Numbered from the stretch's first letter, positions 26,526 to 36,120 are shown. The stretch: DNA of 64,000 bases from Deltaproteobacteria bacterium (GCA_020444165.1 JAHLLK010000006.1:1-64000), one strand, 5' to 3'. The notes: generated by a model from the letters alone, not told the origin. Numbers and translations are program-made.

Positions 26526-27003
26526 GATTCCTCCTCCAGGAAGCAATCAGCGCCTATTCACCGTCAGCCCCCAAAGGGGCGGAATCGGCGTAGGGTGGCC
26601 ACGGGTTGGGTCACCGGCGATATAAAGTTGATTTCTGCTGTGAATAAACTGTGTTTAGTGCTTGGAATAAAATTAGCAGCGTCTGTGAAAAAAGCCAAGC
26701 GAAAAACCATTCCGGAATATGACAAATTTTTAAAAAACCGCGGGCCGCGTTCCCGATTTGCCAAAAACCCAGGCCTCGTCTAAAGTTAGACTGAGTTTCC
26801 AGCCCGGCGGAGCGGGTCCGTTTTGGGGAGGCTCAGCCGCGTAAACCGTGATAATCCGAGGGCTTGGCCGCCTGCCTGACTCGCTGGCCGCCGGGGATGG
26901 CGGCAGGAACCGCGGCAAGGCCTCCGGGGGCCGCGGGGCCGTCCCCCGTCCGCCACAAACCCCAAGGGGGCCGCGCCTTCGGGCCGGCCGGGAGATAGGG
27001 TTT
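26526..27003. other. Gene-free AT-rich then GC-rich stretch
   Basis: 478 bases between the PEP-CTERM start and the deacetylase. 26600-26775 is AT-rich with A and T runs and could hold promoters for both divergent genes; 26780-27000 is GC-rich and holds only weak open frames. No feature is otherwise supported. Confidence 0.45.
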
Positions 27004-27813
27004 TTGAACCGCTTCACCCTCTATGCTCTGGCCTGGTTCGGGGGGGGCGCGTTGGTCCTGCTCCTGACGCCCCAGGCGGGTTGGTGGGTGCTCCTGCCCC
27101 TGTGGGTGGCCGGGTTCGCCGGGCTGGCCCTCTGGGGCGTGTTCAGCATCCGGGCGGGGCTGTTTGTCAAAAGCATGAACCGCCTGCCCGCCGGGCACCA
27201 CCTGGTGGCCCTGACTTTTGACGACGGGCCCGACCCCCGGGCCACCCCGGCGCTCTTGGACCTTTTGGCCCGGCGGAGGGTGCCGGCCACCTTCTTCTGC
27301 CGGGGAGACCGGGCCCAGGCCCACCCCGAGCTGATTCGCCGCCTGGACCAGGAAGGGCATCTGGTGGGCAGCCACACCATGCATCATCATTGGTGGCACA
27401 ACTTCCTGGCCGGCCGCGCCCTGGAGCGGGAGATCATCGCCGGGCAGGAGGCCGTGGGCCGGGCTTTGGGCCGGCTGCCCCGGCTCTACCGCCCGCCCAT
27501 GGGCCAGACCAACCCCCACCTGCCCCGGGTCGTGCGGCAACACGGGCTGGTGGTGGTGGGCTGGGAGGTGCGGCCCCTGGACCGCCGCGCCCCGGCCCGC
27601 CAGGTGGTGCGCCGGGTGCTCCGCCGGGTCCGCGACGGCAGCTTCATTCTCCTGCACGACGGCGGCGTGGACCCGGCCCACCTCGTGGCCGTGGTGGAGG
27701 GCGTTCTGGATGGGCTGGCCGCCCGGGGCCTCGGCTGCTGCCGGGCCGACTACTGGCTCAAGGAGCCGGCCTTCGCGCCCCTTCCCGGAGAGAAGGCCGC
27801 CGATGCCGCCTAG
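27004..27813 (+). CDS. Membrane-anchored polysaccharide deacetylase (NodB domain)
   Basis: About 269 residues from TTG 27004, nine bases after GGAG; the open frame runs back to 26848 but that extension is low-complexity. Two N-terminal membrane helices (about 5-22 and 28-47) precede a carbohydrate esterase family 4 domain: motif 1 ALTFDDGPDP with its catalytic Asp, motif 2 SHTMHHH supplying metal-binding His, then YRPPMG and LLHDGG. CE4 enzymes remove N-acetyl groups from chitin-like, peptidoglycan or exopolysaccharide sugars. It overlaps the next gene, so the two are coupled. Confidence 0.88.
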   Translation: MNRFTLYALAWFGGGALVLLLTPQAGWWVLLPLWVAGFAGLALWGVFSIRAGLFVKSMNRLPAGHHLVALTFDDGPDPRATPALLDLLARRRVPATFFCRGDRAQAHPELIRRLDQEGHLVGSHTMHHHWWHNFLAGRALEREIIAGQEAVGRALGRLPRLYRPPMGQTNPHLPRVVRQHGLVVVGWEVRPLDRRAPARQVVRRVLRRVRDGSFILLHDGGVDPAHLVAVVEGVLDGLAARGLGCCRADYWLKEPAFAPLPGEKAADAA

Positions 27814-28186
27814 GATGCTGATGCCCCTGGCCCGGCGGCTGGCCCGCACCTCTTTCGCGGCCCAGGCCGTGCGGGACCAGGTGGACCTGAAGCCCTTCCG
27901 GGAGCCGCCTTCGCCGCGGCTCATCGTGGGGGTGACCCTCATCGGCCTCAGCATGCTCATGGGCTGGCCCACCGTGGGGGTCCTGGGGGTGGTGGCCGCC
28001 TACCTGCGGGACCCGGTGGTGTTTTTCCTGGGTGGGCCCCTCACCTACGGCCTGTCCTGGGCGGTGTGGGGGCTGGGCATGCTCCTGGCCGGACGGGACA
28101 ACGTGCGCTACCTCAAGGTCTTCCTGGGCTGGGCGCTCCGGCGCTGGCTGGAGAAGATGCTGGGGCCGGACGCCGCCGGCGCCTGA
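27803..28186 (+). CDS. Small membrane protein, unknown function
   Basis: 127 residues, overlapping the deacetylase stop by 11 bases. Two or three membrane helices (about 41-64, 68-95) and a basic amphipathic C-terminus (LKVFLGWALRRWLEKMLG). No family recognised. The coupling suggests it assists or is regulated with the deacetylase. Confidence 0.6.
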   Translation: MPPRMLMPLARRLARTSFAAQAVRDQVDLKPFREPPSPRLIVGVTLIGLSMLMGWPTVGVLGVVAAYLRDPVVFFLGGPLTYGLSWAVWGLGMLLAGRDNVRYLKVFLGWALRRWLEKMLGPDAAGA

Positions 28187-28430
28187 AAGCCGGCGGGAAG
28201 ACCTTCCGCCGGCCCGGTTCCGCCGCGTCCAGGCGGGATAAGGGACGGCCCGGGCGCTGGATCGTCACCTTCATCCCTCCCTCACCGGTCTTGCCGCCGG
28301 CGGCCGGGTGTGCCACAATCAGAAGTCGCTGTGCCCGGGCTGACTTCCGGCGTAGCGGCTTGGGGGGCGGGGCTGAGGACTCGCCGACTCCGGAGAGCGA
28401 GCCCGGATATACCTACGGAAAGGGCAAAGG

Positions 28431-28676
28431 ATGCAGGCCCAGCAGGCATACGACATCGTGGTGAAGTACCTGTCCGAGGAGTTCGAGATCCCCCGGGAGC
28501 GCATAACCCCCGAGGCCCGGCTGGGAGAGGACCTGGAGCTGGACAGCATCGACGCCCTGGATCTGGCCTCCCAAATGCAGTCCGAGCTGGGAGTGGCCGT
28601 GAACCGCGAGGAGCTGAAGGCCATCCGGACCGTACAGGACGTGGTGGACTACATTGTGCACAACCTCCCCAACTAA
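28431..28676 (+). CDS. Acyl carrier protein
   Basis: 81 residues. The 4'-phosphopantetheine attachment motif is LELDSIDALDL, with the modified Ser at about residue 40 in DSID. The four-helix ACP pattern is clear throughout. It is not beside fatty-acid synthesis genes; the next genes are a radical SAM enzyme (42 bases away) and an amino-acid cluster that ends in an AMP-forming ligase at 36121. It is probably a specialised carrier for that pathway; a loading partner could be the ligase. Confidence 0.9.
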   Translation: MQAQQAYDIVVKYLSEEFEIPRERITPEARLGEDLELDSIDALDLASQMQSELGVAVNREELKAIRTVQDVVDYIVHNLPN

Positions 28677-28717
28677 GGAGTAAAGGCCGGTCCCCTCCCC
28701 GTCCGGCCCCGGCATCC

Positions 28718-29938
28718 ATGAAATTCCTGATCATTATTCCCGCTTGGCCCAAGCTGGCCGGGCAGACCCTGTTCAATCTGCCGCCGGTGGGGGCCATCCA
28801 GGCCGCCGCCTGCCTGCCCTCCGGGGTGGCGGTGGAGGTGATCAACGACAACCTCCAGGAAGTGGACCTCGCCGCCGACGCCGACCTGGTGGGCTTCTCG
28901 GTGCTCCTCACCTGCCAGGCCCCCCGGGCCTACGAACTGGCCCGCGCCTTCCGGGACCGGGGCAAGACCGTGGTCATCGGCGGCTTGCACGCGGCGCTCT
29001 GCACCGAGGAATGCCTGGAGCATGCCGACGCGGTGGTGGCCGGCGAGGCCGAAGGCGTGCTGCCCCAGGTGGTGGCGGATTTCTCGGAGGGGCGGCTGCA
29101 GCGGCTCTACCGGCCCGCGGCCCCGCCGGATCTGGCCTTGGCGCCGCTGCCCCGCCGCGACCTCTACGACAAGAAGGCCCACTACTCCTACAAGGGCTGG
29201 GAAATGGTGGACCTGGTGGAGACCTCCCGGGGCTGCCGCTTCAACTGCTACCCCTGCTGCATCCCCAGCCTGGGGCTCCGGGAGCACCGCAAGAAGCCCT
29301 GGGCCGACGTAGCCCGGGACCTGGAGGCCTGCCAGCGCCTGATCTTTATGGTGGACAACTCCCTGGAGCAGAGCACGGCCTATCAGAAGGAGCTGTTCAC
29401 CAACCTGGTGGGCGCGGGCAAGCGCTGGATTTCCCACCCCATCTCCCCCGAACCCGAGCTTTTGGCCCTGGCCCGGCGCTCGGGCTGCTGGTACGTGTAC
29501 CACGCCATCTACACCATCAGCGACAAGATCGCCGACCGCATCAAGCTCTACCATGATCACGGCATCGCGGTGGAGGGCACCATCCTCCTGGGCCTGGACG
29601 ATCACGACGAGGACTTCATCAAGCGCCTCATCGACTTCCTCCTGACCCTGGACCTGGACCTGGCCGAGTTCACGGTATTGACCCCTTTCCCCGGCACCCG
29701 CTGCCGCACCCAACTGGCCAAGGAAGGCCGCATCTTTGACCACGACTGGCGGCACTACAACGCCGGCACCGTGGTGTACCAGCCCCGGCAGATGAGCCCG
29801 GAGAAGTTGCAGGAGTTGTACCACCTGGCCTGGAGCTCCTTCTACGCGGAGCGCTCCCAGAACTGGCGCATGTCCAAGCTCTTCCTGGACGTGCTGAAGG
29901 ACCTGCCCCGGGACGAATCCGGCCGCCGCCGGGCCTGA
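28718..29938 (+). CDS. B12-domain radical SAM protein
   Basis: 406 residues. An N-terminal cobalamin-binding-type domain (about 1-130) includes DLVGFSVLLTCQAPRAYELA and VVIGGLHAALCTEECL but lacks the DxHxxG cobalamin His motif. It is followed by a radical SAM core with the 4Fe-4S cysteines at C173, C177 and C180 (CRFNCYPC), and a C-terminal helical cap. These enzymes do methylations, ring contractions or oxidations. The substrate is unknown; it is placed between the ACP and the PLP enzyme, in the same direction. Confidence 0.85.
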   Translation: MKFLIIIPAWPKLAGQTLFNLPPVGAIQAAACLPSGVAVEVINDNLQEVDLAADADLVGFSVLLTCQAPRAYELARAFRDRGKTVVIGGLHAALCTEECLEHADAVVAGEAEGVLPQVVADFSEGRLQRLYRPAAPPDLALAPLPRRDLYDKKAHYSYKGWEMVDLVETSRGCRFNCYPCCIPSLGLREHRKKPWADVARDLEACQRLIFMVDNSLEQSTAYQKELFTNLVGAGKRWISHPISPEPELLALARRSGCWYVYHAIYTISDKIADRIKLYHDHGIAVEGTILLGLDDHDEDFIKRLIDFLLTLDLDLAEFTVLTPFPGTRCRTQLAKEGRIFDHDWRHYNAGTVVYQPRQMSPEKLQELYHLAWSSFYAERSQNWRMSKLFLDVLKDLPRDESGRRRA

Positions 29939-30119
29939 GCCTGCGCCTGACCATAGCAATATCCGGCCGCGGACCGTTTGGTTGGCGGGACGCAGTGCTA
30001 TAATTTGGTCTCAGGTGCGGTCCCCAGATTTCGCCCCCACCCCGGGTTCTCCGGGCCGGGAGGACTGCGCCCGGTCTTGGTCTGCCACCGCCCCAAGGGG
30101 AAAAATGAGGTGATATGCC

Positions 30120-31289
30120 ATGAGCCCGCGCGGTGACTCCTCCCCGGCCCCCCCATCTCCCCCGCCCTCCTCGTCCCGCGCCCGGCCCCGCCCGGAGCCG
30201 GCCGACAACGGGAGCGAGCTGGAGGTCTTCAGCCTGCTGGACGGCGCCAGCCCCAACTACCCGGCCATCAGCCGGGAGTTCGAGGACCAGCGCCGCCTGG
30301 CCGCCGACCGGGAGCGTCCCCTGGGCCAGCGCCTGGAGGCCTTGGAGGACATCATCGACTCCGAGGTGGGCGACACCAACCTCACCCGGGCCCGCAACCT
30401 GGAGCGGCGCTTCGGCCTCCGGCAGATCTACCTGAAGCTGGAGGGCGGCAACCCCACCGGCACCCAGAAGGACCGCATCGCTTTTGCCCACGCCATGGAC
30501 GCCCTGCGCCGCGGCTTTGACACGGTGACCGCGGCCACCTGCGGCAACTACGGCTCGGCCCTGGCCCTGGCCGCGGCCACGGCCGGCCTGGGCGCGGTGA
30601 TCTTCGTGCCCGAGCGCTACCACACCCGGCGCATCACGGAGATGGTCTCCTACGGCGCCACCCTCGAGCGGGTGCCCGGCGACTACGAGGAAGCGGTGCA
30701 GGTGTCGATCGCCCGCGCCGCGGCCGAGGAGCTGTACGACGCCAACCCCGGCGGGGCCAACACCGCGCTCCAGCTCTCGGCCTATGGCCAGATCGCCTAT
30801 GAAATCTACGACGAGCTGCGCGACGCCCCCCGGCTGATGGCCGTGCCGGTCAGTAACGGCACCACCCTGGCCGGCATCTACAAAGGTTTCCTCAGCCTTT
30901 ACCGCCGGGGCAAAACCTCGCGCCTGCCCTTGATGGTGGCCGGCTCCAGCCACAACAAGAACCCCATCGTCACCTCGTTCCGCAAGAACCTGCCCCATTG
31001 CGAAGACCTGAACCCCCGGCGCATCCACGAGACCGTGGTGAACGAACCGCTGATCAACTGGCATTCCCTGGACGGGGAGCAGGCCCTGGCCGCCATCCGG
31101 TCCACCGGCGGCTGGGCGGCCAACGCCAGCGACAAGGCCATGCGCTCCTATGCCCGGCTCCTGGCGGAGCAGGAGGGCTTCAACGTGCTGCCGGCCTCCA
31201 CCGCGGGCCTGGCCGTGCTCCTGGAGCGCCACACCACCGGGGCCCTGCCGGGCGACCGCTACGTCGTGCTTCTCACGGGAAGGAAATGA
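30120..31289 (+). CDS. Threonine synthase-like PLP-dependent enzyme
   Basis: 389 residues of the fold type II PLP family (threonine synthase, cysteine synthase, tryptophan synthase beta). The PLP lysine is K117 in GNPTGTQKDRIAF, and the phosphate-binding loop is VSNGTTLAGI. CGNYGSALALAAA corresponds to the SGNTG substrate loop. The first 30 residues are Pro/Ser-rich. Reactions in this family are beta- or gamma-replacement or elimination on Ser, Thr or homoserine phosphate derivatives. It may not be the housekeeping ThrC: it is the first gene of a tight operon with DUF1611 and the MurL-creatininase fusion (ATGA junctions). Confidence 0.82.
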   Translation: MSPRGDSSPAPPSPPPSSSRARPRPEPADNGSELEVFSLLDGASPNYPAISREFEDQRRLAADRERPLGQRLEALEDIIDSEVGDTNLTRARNLERRFGLRQIYLKLEGGNPTGTQKDRIAFAHAMDALRRGFDTVTAATCGNYGSALALAAATAGLGAVIFVPERYHTRRITEMVSYGATLERVPGDYEEAVQVSIARAAAEELYDANPGGANTALQLSAYGQIAYEIYDELRDAPRLMAVPVSNGTTLAGIYKGFLSLYRRGKTSRLPLMVAGSSHNKNPIVTSFRKNLPHCEDLNPRRIHETVVNEPLINWHSLDGEQALAAIRSTGGWAANASDKAMRSYARLLAEQEGFNVLPASTAGLAVLLERHTTGALPGDRYVVLLTGRK

Positions 31290-32380
31290 GCATGCCCACG
31301 CCCGAAGGCCGCGCCATCATCTATTGCCAAGGCCGCTTCGCCGCCGCCAACGGCAAGACCGCCCACGGCCTGGTGCGCCGCACCCGGCGTTATGAAGTGG
31401 TGGGGGTGGTGGACGCCACCCTGGCCGGGCAGGACGCCGGGACGGTGCTGGACGGCCGGCCCCGGGGCATCGGGATCTTCCCCGACGTGGCCCAGGCCCT
31501 GGAGGCGTCCCGGGCCGCGGGCCGCCCGGCCAGCCACCTGGTGGTGGGCCTGGCCCCGGATGGCGGGCGGCTGACCCCCGCCGAGCGGGCCGAGGTGCTG
31601 GCCGGCCTCGGCCTGGGGCTGAACCTGGACGCCGGGCTGCACCAGTTCTTTTCCGAGGACCCGGAGTTCGCGGCCCTGGCCCGGGAGCGGGGGCTCACCC
31701 TCCGCGACGTCAGGAAGCCGCCGCCCCGGGACCAGCTCCATTTCTTCAGCGGCAAGATCACGGAAGTCACCAGCCTGGTGGTGGCCATCCTGGGCACCGA
31801 CTCGGCCATCGGCAAGCGCACCACCGCCTGGATGCTCACCGAGGCCCTGGAGGCCGCCGGGGTGAGCGCGGTCTTGGTGGGCACCGGCCAGACCGCGTGG
31901 CTGCAAGGGGCGCCCTACGGCATCATCCTGGATTCCCTGGTCAACGATTTCGTGTCGGGCGAGATCGAGCACGCGGTGCACACCGCCTGGGCCGAGCGCC
32001 GGCCCCGAGTCATCGTGGTGGAGGGCCAGGGCAGCCTCATGAACCCGGCCTACCCCGGCGGCTTCGAGATCCTGGCCGCGGCCCGCCCCCGGGCGGTGGT
32101 GCTGCAGCACGCCCCGGCCCGCCGGGAATACGACGGCTTCCCGGGCTACCCCCTGCATCCGTTGGCCACCCAGATCGCGGCCATCGAACTGATCAGCGGG
32201 CGGCCGGTGGTGGCGGTGACCATCAATCACGAGGATCTGGACCGGGAGCAGGCGGGGGCCGCCGCCCGGGAGATCACGGCCCGGACCGGCCTGCCGGCCG
32301 TGGACGTGTTGTGGCAGGGGGCCGGCGGCCTGGTGGAGGTGATCGCCCGCCTGGCGCCGCCGGCCGGGGCCGGGGCATGA
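31286..32380 (+). CDS. DUF1611 protein, DgcN-like (D-glutamate N-acyltransferase family)
   Basis: 364 residues from ATG 31286, overlapping the previous stop. An N-terminal Rossmann-type DUF1611 domain (about 1-130) is followed by a P-loop domain with GTDSAIGKRTT as the phosphate-binding loop, and conserved regions VVEGQGSLMNPAYPGG and AITINHE-like VAVTINHEDL. Family known: DgcN of marine bacteria N-acetylates D-glutamate in a D-Glu catabolic route; other homologues sit beside dipeptide epimerases. The neighbours here make a D-Glu/L-Glu-related role likely, but the acyl donor and acceptor cannot be told from sequence. Confidence 0.78.
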   Translation: MSMPTPEGRAIIYCQGRFAAANGKTAHGLVRRTRRYEVVGVVDATLAGQDAGTVLDGRPRGIGIFPDVAQALEASRAAGRPASHLVVGLAPDGGRLTPAERAEVLAGLGLGLNLDAGLHQFFSEDPEFAALARERGLTLRDVRKPPPRDQLHFFSGKITEVTSLVVAILGTDSAIGKRTTAWMLTEALEAAGVSAVLVGTGQTAWLQGAPYGIILDSLVNDFVSGEIEHAVHTAWAERRPRVIVVEGQGSLMNPAYPGGFEILAAARPRAVVLQHAPARREYDGFPGYPLHPLATQIAAIELISGRPVVAVTINHEDLDREQAGAAAREITARTGLPAVDVLWQGAGGLVEVIARLAPPAGAGA

Positions 32381-34728
32381 GCGGGACGGGCGCGGCCGGG
32401 GACCACGATCCCCTGGAGGTTCTGGCGGTCATCCTGCGCCTGGAGGTGGGCCCGGTGACCCTGACCCCCCGGCGGCTCACCTGCCCCTACCGGGTGACCA
32501 CCGCCGCGGGCACCGAGTCCCTGGACCTGGTGTACAAGTACGAGGAGGAGGTCTTCGATCCCTTTGACCCGGCCCACCGCAACCTGGCCGCGGTCATGGC
32601 GGCCCAGCCCGCCCTGAACTACGGCCTGTTCTGCCAGGAGATGGTGTTCCACGACCCCTTGGACCAGGCCGACCGCCGCTTGTTCCGGGACATGGCCGCC
32701 AACACCGCCCGGGAGATCTACGTCAAGAAGCTGCTGGAGCCCAACCCCTTTCTCACCGGCCCGGCCCGGGGCCTGCCGGCCCTGAAGCGGAGCAGTTACC
32801 TGCGGGCCAAAATGGTTTTCCCCAGCCAGACCGCCCTGACCCCCACCGCACCCTGGGGCCGGCCCGAAGCCGGGGCGGCGGTGCTCTCCAGCGGCGGCAA
32901 GGAGTCGCTGCTCTCCTTTGCCTTGTTGCGGGAGATGGGCCGGCCGGTGCACCCGGTGTTCATCAACGAGGCGGGGCGCCACTGGTTCACCGCGCTCCGG
33001 GCCTACCGCCATTTCCAGGCCCACGAGCCCCTGACCAGCCGGGTCTGGACCAACTCCGACCGGCTGTTCGCCTGGATGCTGCGGCGGCTCTCCTTCATCC
33101 GGCCGGACTTCGCCTCGCTCCGGGCCGACATCTATCCCCTGCGGCTGTGGACCGTGGCGGTTTTGATCTTCGGGGCCCTGCCGCTCTTGAAAAAACGGGG
33201 CCTGGCCCGGCTGGTGGTGGGCGACGAGTTCGACACCACCTCCCGCACCTCCTCTCACGGCATCACCCACTACGACGGGCTCTACGACCAGTCCATCTAC
33301 TTTGACCACGCGCTCAGCCGCTATTACCAGGCCAAGGGCTGGCGGGTGCAGCAGTTCTCGCTCTTGCGCCCCCTGTCCGAGCTTTTGGTGGAGAAGATCC
33401 TGGTGGAGCGCTACCCCGCCTGGCAGACGCTCCAGGTGTCCTGTCACGCCTCGCACCTGGACCAAGGCCGGGTGGCGCCGTGCGGCCGTTGCGAGAAATG
33501 CCGCCGGGTGGTGGGCATGCTGGCCGCCCTGGGGGCCGATCCGGAGCATTGCGGCTATGCCCCGGCCCAGGTGGCGCACTGCCTGGCGGACCTGACCAAG
33601 AAGGGGGTGCACCAGGAGGCGGTCTCGGCCGAGCAGATGCTGTTCCTTCTGGAGCAGAAGGGCCTCTTGCCGCCGCCCGGCCAGGGCAAACCCCGCCGCA
33701 AGCCGCGGCCCGAGGCGCAGAAGCTCCGCTTCGACCCGGTGCGCTCTCCCCTGGAGACCATCCCCCGCGATCTGCGGCGGCCCCTGTTCCGGATTCTGTT
33801 GGCCCACGCCCAGGGCGCGGTGCGCCGCATGGGCCGGGTGTGGCTGGACTTCGACCCCCTGAACGATCCCGGTCTGGACCATCCCTATCCCTTTGAGGGG
33901 CCCAGCCGTCCCGGCCCCGCCGGGCCGGGCGGCCGGCCGGACCCGGCCCGCTCCCATCTCTGGGGCGAGCTGTCCTGGCCCGGGGCGGCGCGGCGGCTGG
34001 GCGAGGTGGACCTGGCCCTGTTGCCGGTGGGGGCCATTGAGCAGCACGGCCCCCACCTGCCCCTGGACACCGACGCCTATGACGCCTGGCACCTGGCCGA
34101 GGCCGCGGCCCGGGCCTGCGCCACGCCCCGTCCCCTGGTGCTGCCCTTGATCCCCTACGGCGTGTCCTACCACCACGAGGACTTCCCGGGCACCATCGCC
34201 GTGAGCCCGGACACCCTGTCCAAAATGGTCTACGAGGTGGGCCTGGCCGCGGCCCGCCACGGGGTGGTGAAGTTGGTGATCGTCAACGGCCACGGCGGCA
34301 ACGGCCCGGCGCTGCACTTCGCGGCCCAGATGATCAACCGCGACGCCAAGATCTTCACCTGCGTGGAGAGCGGCGAGACCTCGGACAGCGACATCGACCA
34401 GCTGGTGGAGACGCCCAACGACGTGCACGCCGGCGAGACCGAGACTTCCACCGCCCTGGCCACCCGGCCGGAGCTGGTGGACCTGGGCGCCGCACGCACC
34501 GCGGTGCCCCGCTTCACCAGCCGCTTTTTGGACTTTTCCTCCCGCCGCAGCGTCACCTGGTACGCCCACACGGCCAAGCTCTCGGCCAGCGGGGTGTTGG
34601 GCGACCCGTCCAAGGCCAGCGTGGCCAAGGGCGAGCGCATCTGGGACCTGATGATCAGCCGTTTGGTGGAGTTCGTGGAGCACCTGAAGGGGCTCACTTT
34701 GGAGGAGATCCACCAGCGGCGCTATTAG
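32377..34728 (+). CDS. Fusion: MurL-like glutamate epimerase domain + creatininase amidohydrolase
   Basis: 783 residues from ATG 32377 (ATGA overlap with DUF1611). Residues about 1-440 resemble MurL, the ATP-dependent epimerase that converts the terminal L-Glu of UDP-MurNAc-L-Ala-L-Glu to D-Glu: a PP-loop-type SGGKES (172-177), the diagnostic SLLRPLSELLVEK block (about 328-340), and a Cys cluster CGRCEKC (C369, C372, C375). A linker follows at about 440-540. Residues 545-770 are a creatininase (CreA/MftE) domain with GAIEQHGPHLPLDTD (E555, H557, D566), NGHGGN (H639) and a downstream Glu (E687) as metal ligands. I know of no described protein with this architecture. Function inferred, not shown. 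Confidence 0.82.
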   Translation: MSGTGAAGDHDPLEVLAVILRLEVGPVTLTPRRLTCPYRVTTAAGTESLDLVYKYEEEVFDPFDPAHRNLAAVMAAQPALNYGLFCQEMVFHDPLDQADRRLFRDMAANTAREIYVKKLLEPNPFLTGPARGLPALKRSSYLRAKMVFPSQTALTPTAPWGRPEAGAAVLSSGGKESLLSFALLREMGRPVHPVFINEAGRHWFTALRAYRHFQAHEPLTSRVWTNSDRLFAWMLRRLSFIRPDFASLRADIYPLRLWTVAVLIFGALPLLKKRGLARLVVGDEFDTTSRTSSHGITHYDGLYDQSIYFDHALSRYYQAKGWRVQQFSLLRPLSELLVEKILVERYPAWQTLQVSCHASHLDQGRVAPCGRCEKCRRVVGMLAALGADPEHCGYAPAQVAHCLADLTKKGVHQEAVSAEQMLFLLEQKGLLPPPGQGKPRRKPRPEAQKLRFDPVRSPLETIPRDLRRPLFRILLAHAQGAVRRMGRVWLDFDPLNDPGLDHPYPFEGPSRPGPAGPGGRPDPARSHLWGELSWPGAARRLGEVDLALLPVGAIEQHGPHLPLDTDAYDAWHLAEAAARACATPRPLVLPLIPYGVSYHHEDFPGTIAVSPDTLSKMVYEVGLAAARHGVVKLVIVNGHGGNGPALHFAAQMINRDAKIFTCVESGETSDSDIDQLVETPNDVHAGETETSTALATRPELVDLGAARTAVPRFTSRFLDFSSRRSVTWYAHTAKLSASGVLGDPSKASVAKGERIWDLMISRLVEFVEHLKGLTLEEIHQRRY

Positions 34729-34828
34729 GCGATGGGCCAGAAATCGCGCCCTTGCCCGCCATTTCCATATGTTAGTCAGGAATTGCGGCTTGAAGATGGC
34801 ACTTTCTCAAATTAACAAGCAATATGAA

Positions 34829-34916
34829 GTTTTTTGGGGGGAAGGGGGTGTGGGGGAAACCCGCTTTTTGTTCACAAAAGGGGGGTTCCCCCCACATCTT
34901 CCCCCCTCCCCCAAAG
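34829..34916. repeat. G-run palindrome within the cluster
   Basis: TTTTTTGGGGGGAAGGGGG leads into an imperfect inverted repeat (34849-34895) with outer complementary CTTCCCCCCTCCCCCAAA on the right. It separates the fusion gene from the epimerase 10 bases upstream of the latter's start, inside what otherwise looks like one operon. Confidence 0.75.
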
Positions 34917-34925
34917 GCTCCTGAT

Positions 34926-35993
34926 ATGCGGATCAAGCGACTAGAGGCCTGGAGCCAGGTCATTCCGCTCATCGAGCCGTATCAGGTGGCTTATCGCAGT
35001 TTTTCTGCGGTGGAGTTGGTGTATGTGCGTCTGGTGACCAACCGGAATTTGGTGGGCTTGGGCTCGGCCAGCCCTGAGGAGGAGGTGAGCGGCGAGACGC
35101 CGGCCGGCACCCTGGAAATTTTGGAGGGGGTGGCCGGCCCGGCCTTGAAGGGGGCTGATCCCTTGCGTCCGGCGCTGCGTCTGGCCCGGCTCAGGGCCGC
35201 GGGGCTGGAGGGGCGGCCGGCGGCCTTGGCCGCGGTGGACATGGCCCTGTGGGATTTGTTGGGCAAGGCCGCGGGGCTGCCCTTGTGGCGGCTGTGGGGC
35301 GGGCTCCGGGACCGCATCCGCACCAGCGTGACCATCGGCATTTTGCCGCTCCCGGAGACCCTGGCCCGGGCCCGGGAGCACCTGGCCCGGGGTTTCACCA
35401 GCCTGAAATTGAAGGGCGGCCTGGACGCCCTGGCCGACGCGGAGCGGGTGCTGCGGGTGCGCGAGGCGGTGGGCCCCCGGGTGGAGCTCAGGTTCGACGC
35501 CAACCAGGGCTACAGCGAGGAGGAGGCCCGGCAGTTCCTGGCCCGGGTGGCCAAGGCCGATCTGGAGCTGGTGGAGCAGCCCACCCCCCGGGGCCGCCTG
35601 GCCCAGTTGGGCCGGCTCACCCGGGGCAGCCTGACCCAGGTCATGGCCGACGAGAGCCTGTTGACCCTGCCCGACGCCTTCCGCCTGGCCCGGGGCAGTC
35701 TGGTGGATCTGGTTAACGTGAAGCTCATGAAGGTGGGCGGCCTCCAGGTGGCGGCCGGCATCGAGGCGGTGGCCCGGGCCGCCGGTTTGGGGGTCATGGT
35801 GGGGTGCATGGACGAGGCGGCCCTGTCCATCGCGGCCGGGCTGGCCTATGCCCTGTCCTCCCCGGCGGTGCGTTACGCCGACCTGGACGGCCACCTGGAC
35901 CTGGCCGACGACCCCACCCGCGCCACGGTGACCCTGCGGCGCGGCACCCTTTTCCCCTCCCCGGAGCCGGGCCTGGGCCTCCAGGATTTTTGA
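34926..35993 (+). CDS. Dipeptide epimerase (L-Ala-D/L-Glu epimerase type, enolase superfamily)
   Basis: 355 residues from ATG 34926. Muconate-lactonising subgroup of the enolase superfamily: capping domain then a barrel with KLK (K161, K163), metal ligands D191 (FDANQG), E217 (VEQP) and D242 (ADES), and the opposite base K266 in NVKLMKVGG. These residues match AEE (YcjG/YkfB type), which equilibrates L-Ala-D-Glu and L-Ala-L-Glu during peptidoglycan peptide recycling. Placement next to MurL-like and DgcN-like genes supports a Glu-containing dipeptide substrate; other dipeptides are possible. Confidence 0.88.
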   Translation: MRIKRLEAWSQVIPLIEPYQVAYRSFSAVELVYVRLVTNRNLVGLGSASPEEEVSGETPAGTLEILEGVAGPALKGADPLRPALRLARLRAAGLEGRPAALAAVDMALWDLLGKAAGLPLWRLWGGLRDRIRTSVTIGILPLPETLARAREHLARGFTSLKLKGGLDALADAERVLRVREAVGPRVELRFDANQGYSEEEARQFLARVAKADLELVEQPTPRGRLAQLGRLTRGSLTQVMADESLLTLPDAFRLARGSLVDLVNVKLMKVGGLQVAAGIEAVARAAGLGVMVGCMDEAALSIAAGLAYALSSPAVRYADLDGHLDLADDPTRATVTLRRGTLFPSPEPGLGLQDF

Positions 35994-36120
35994 CAACTGG
36001 TTCGGAACGTAACTTCCAGCAACAAAATACCCAGTTAACACCTCCCGTTCCGCCGGGGCCATATGCTAGGTTAGCAAAGTCGCCCTTTTCCCCCGCCGAA
36101 CATAGCCCCTGGAGGAGATG

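Noticed and set aside
25725..26783. Plus-strand frame opposite the PEP-CTERM gene
   Set aside because: Antisense shadow; the minus-strand protein has a signal peptide and a sorting tail.
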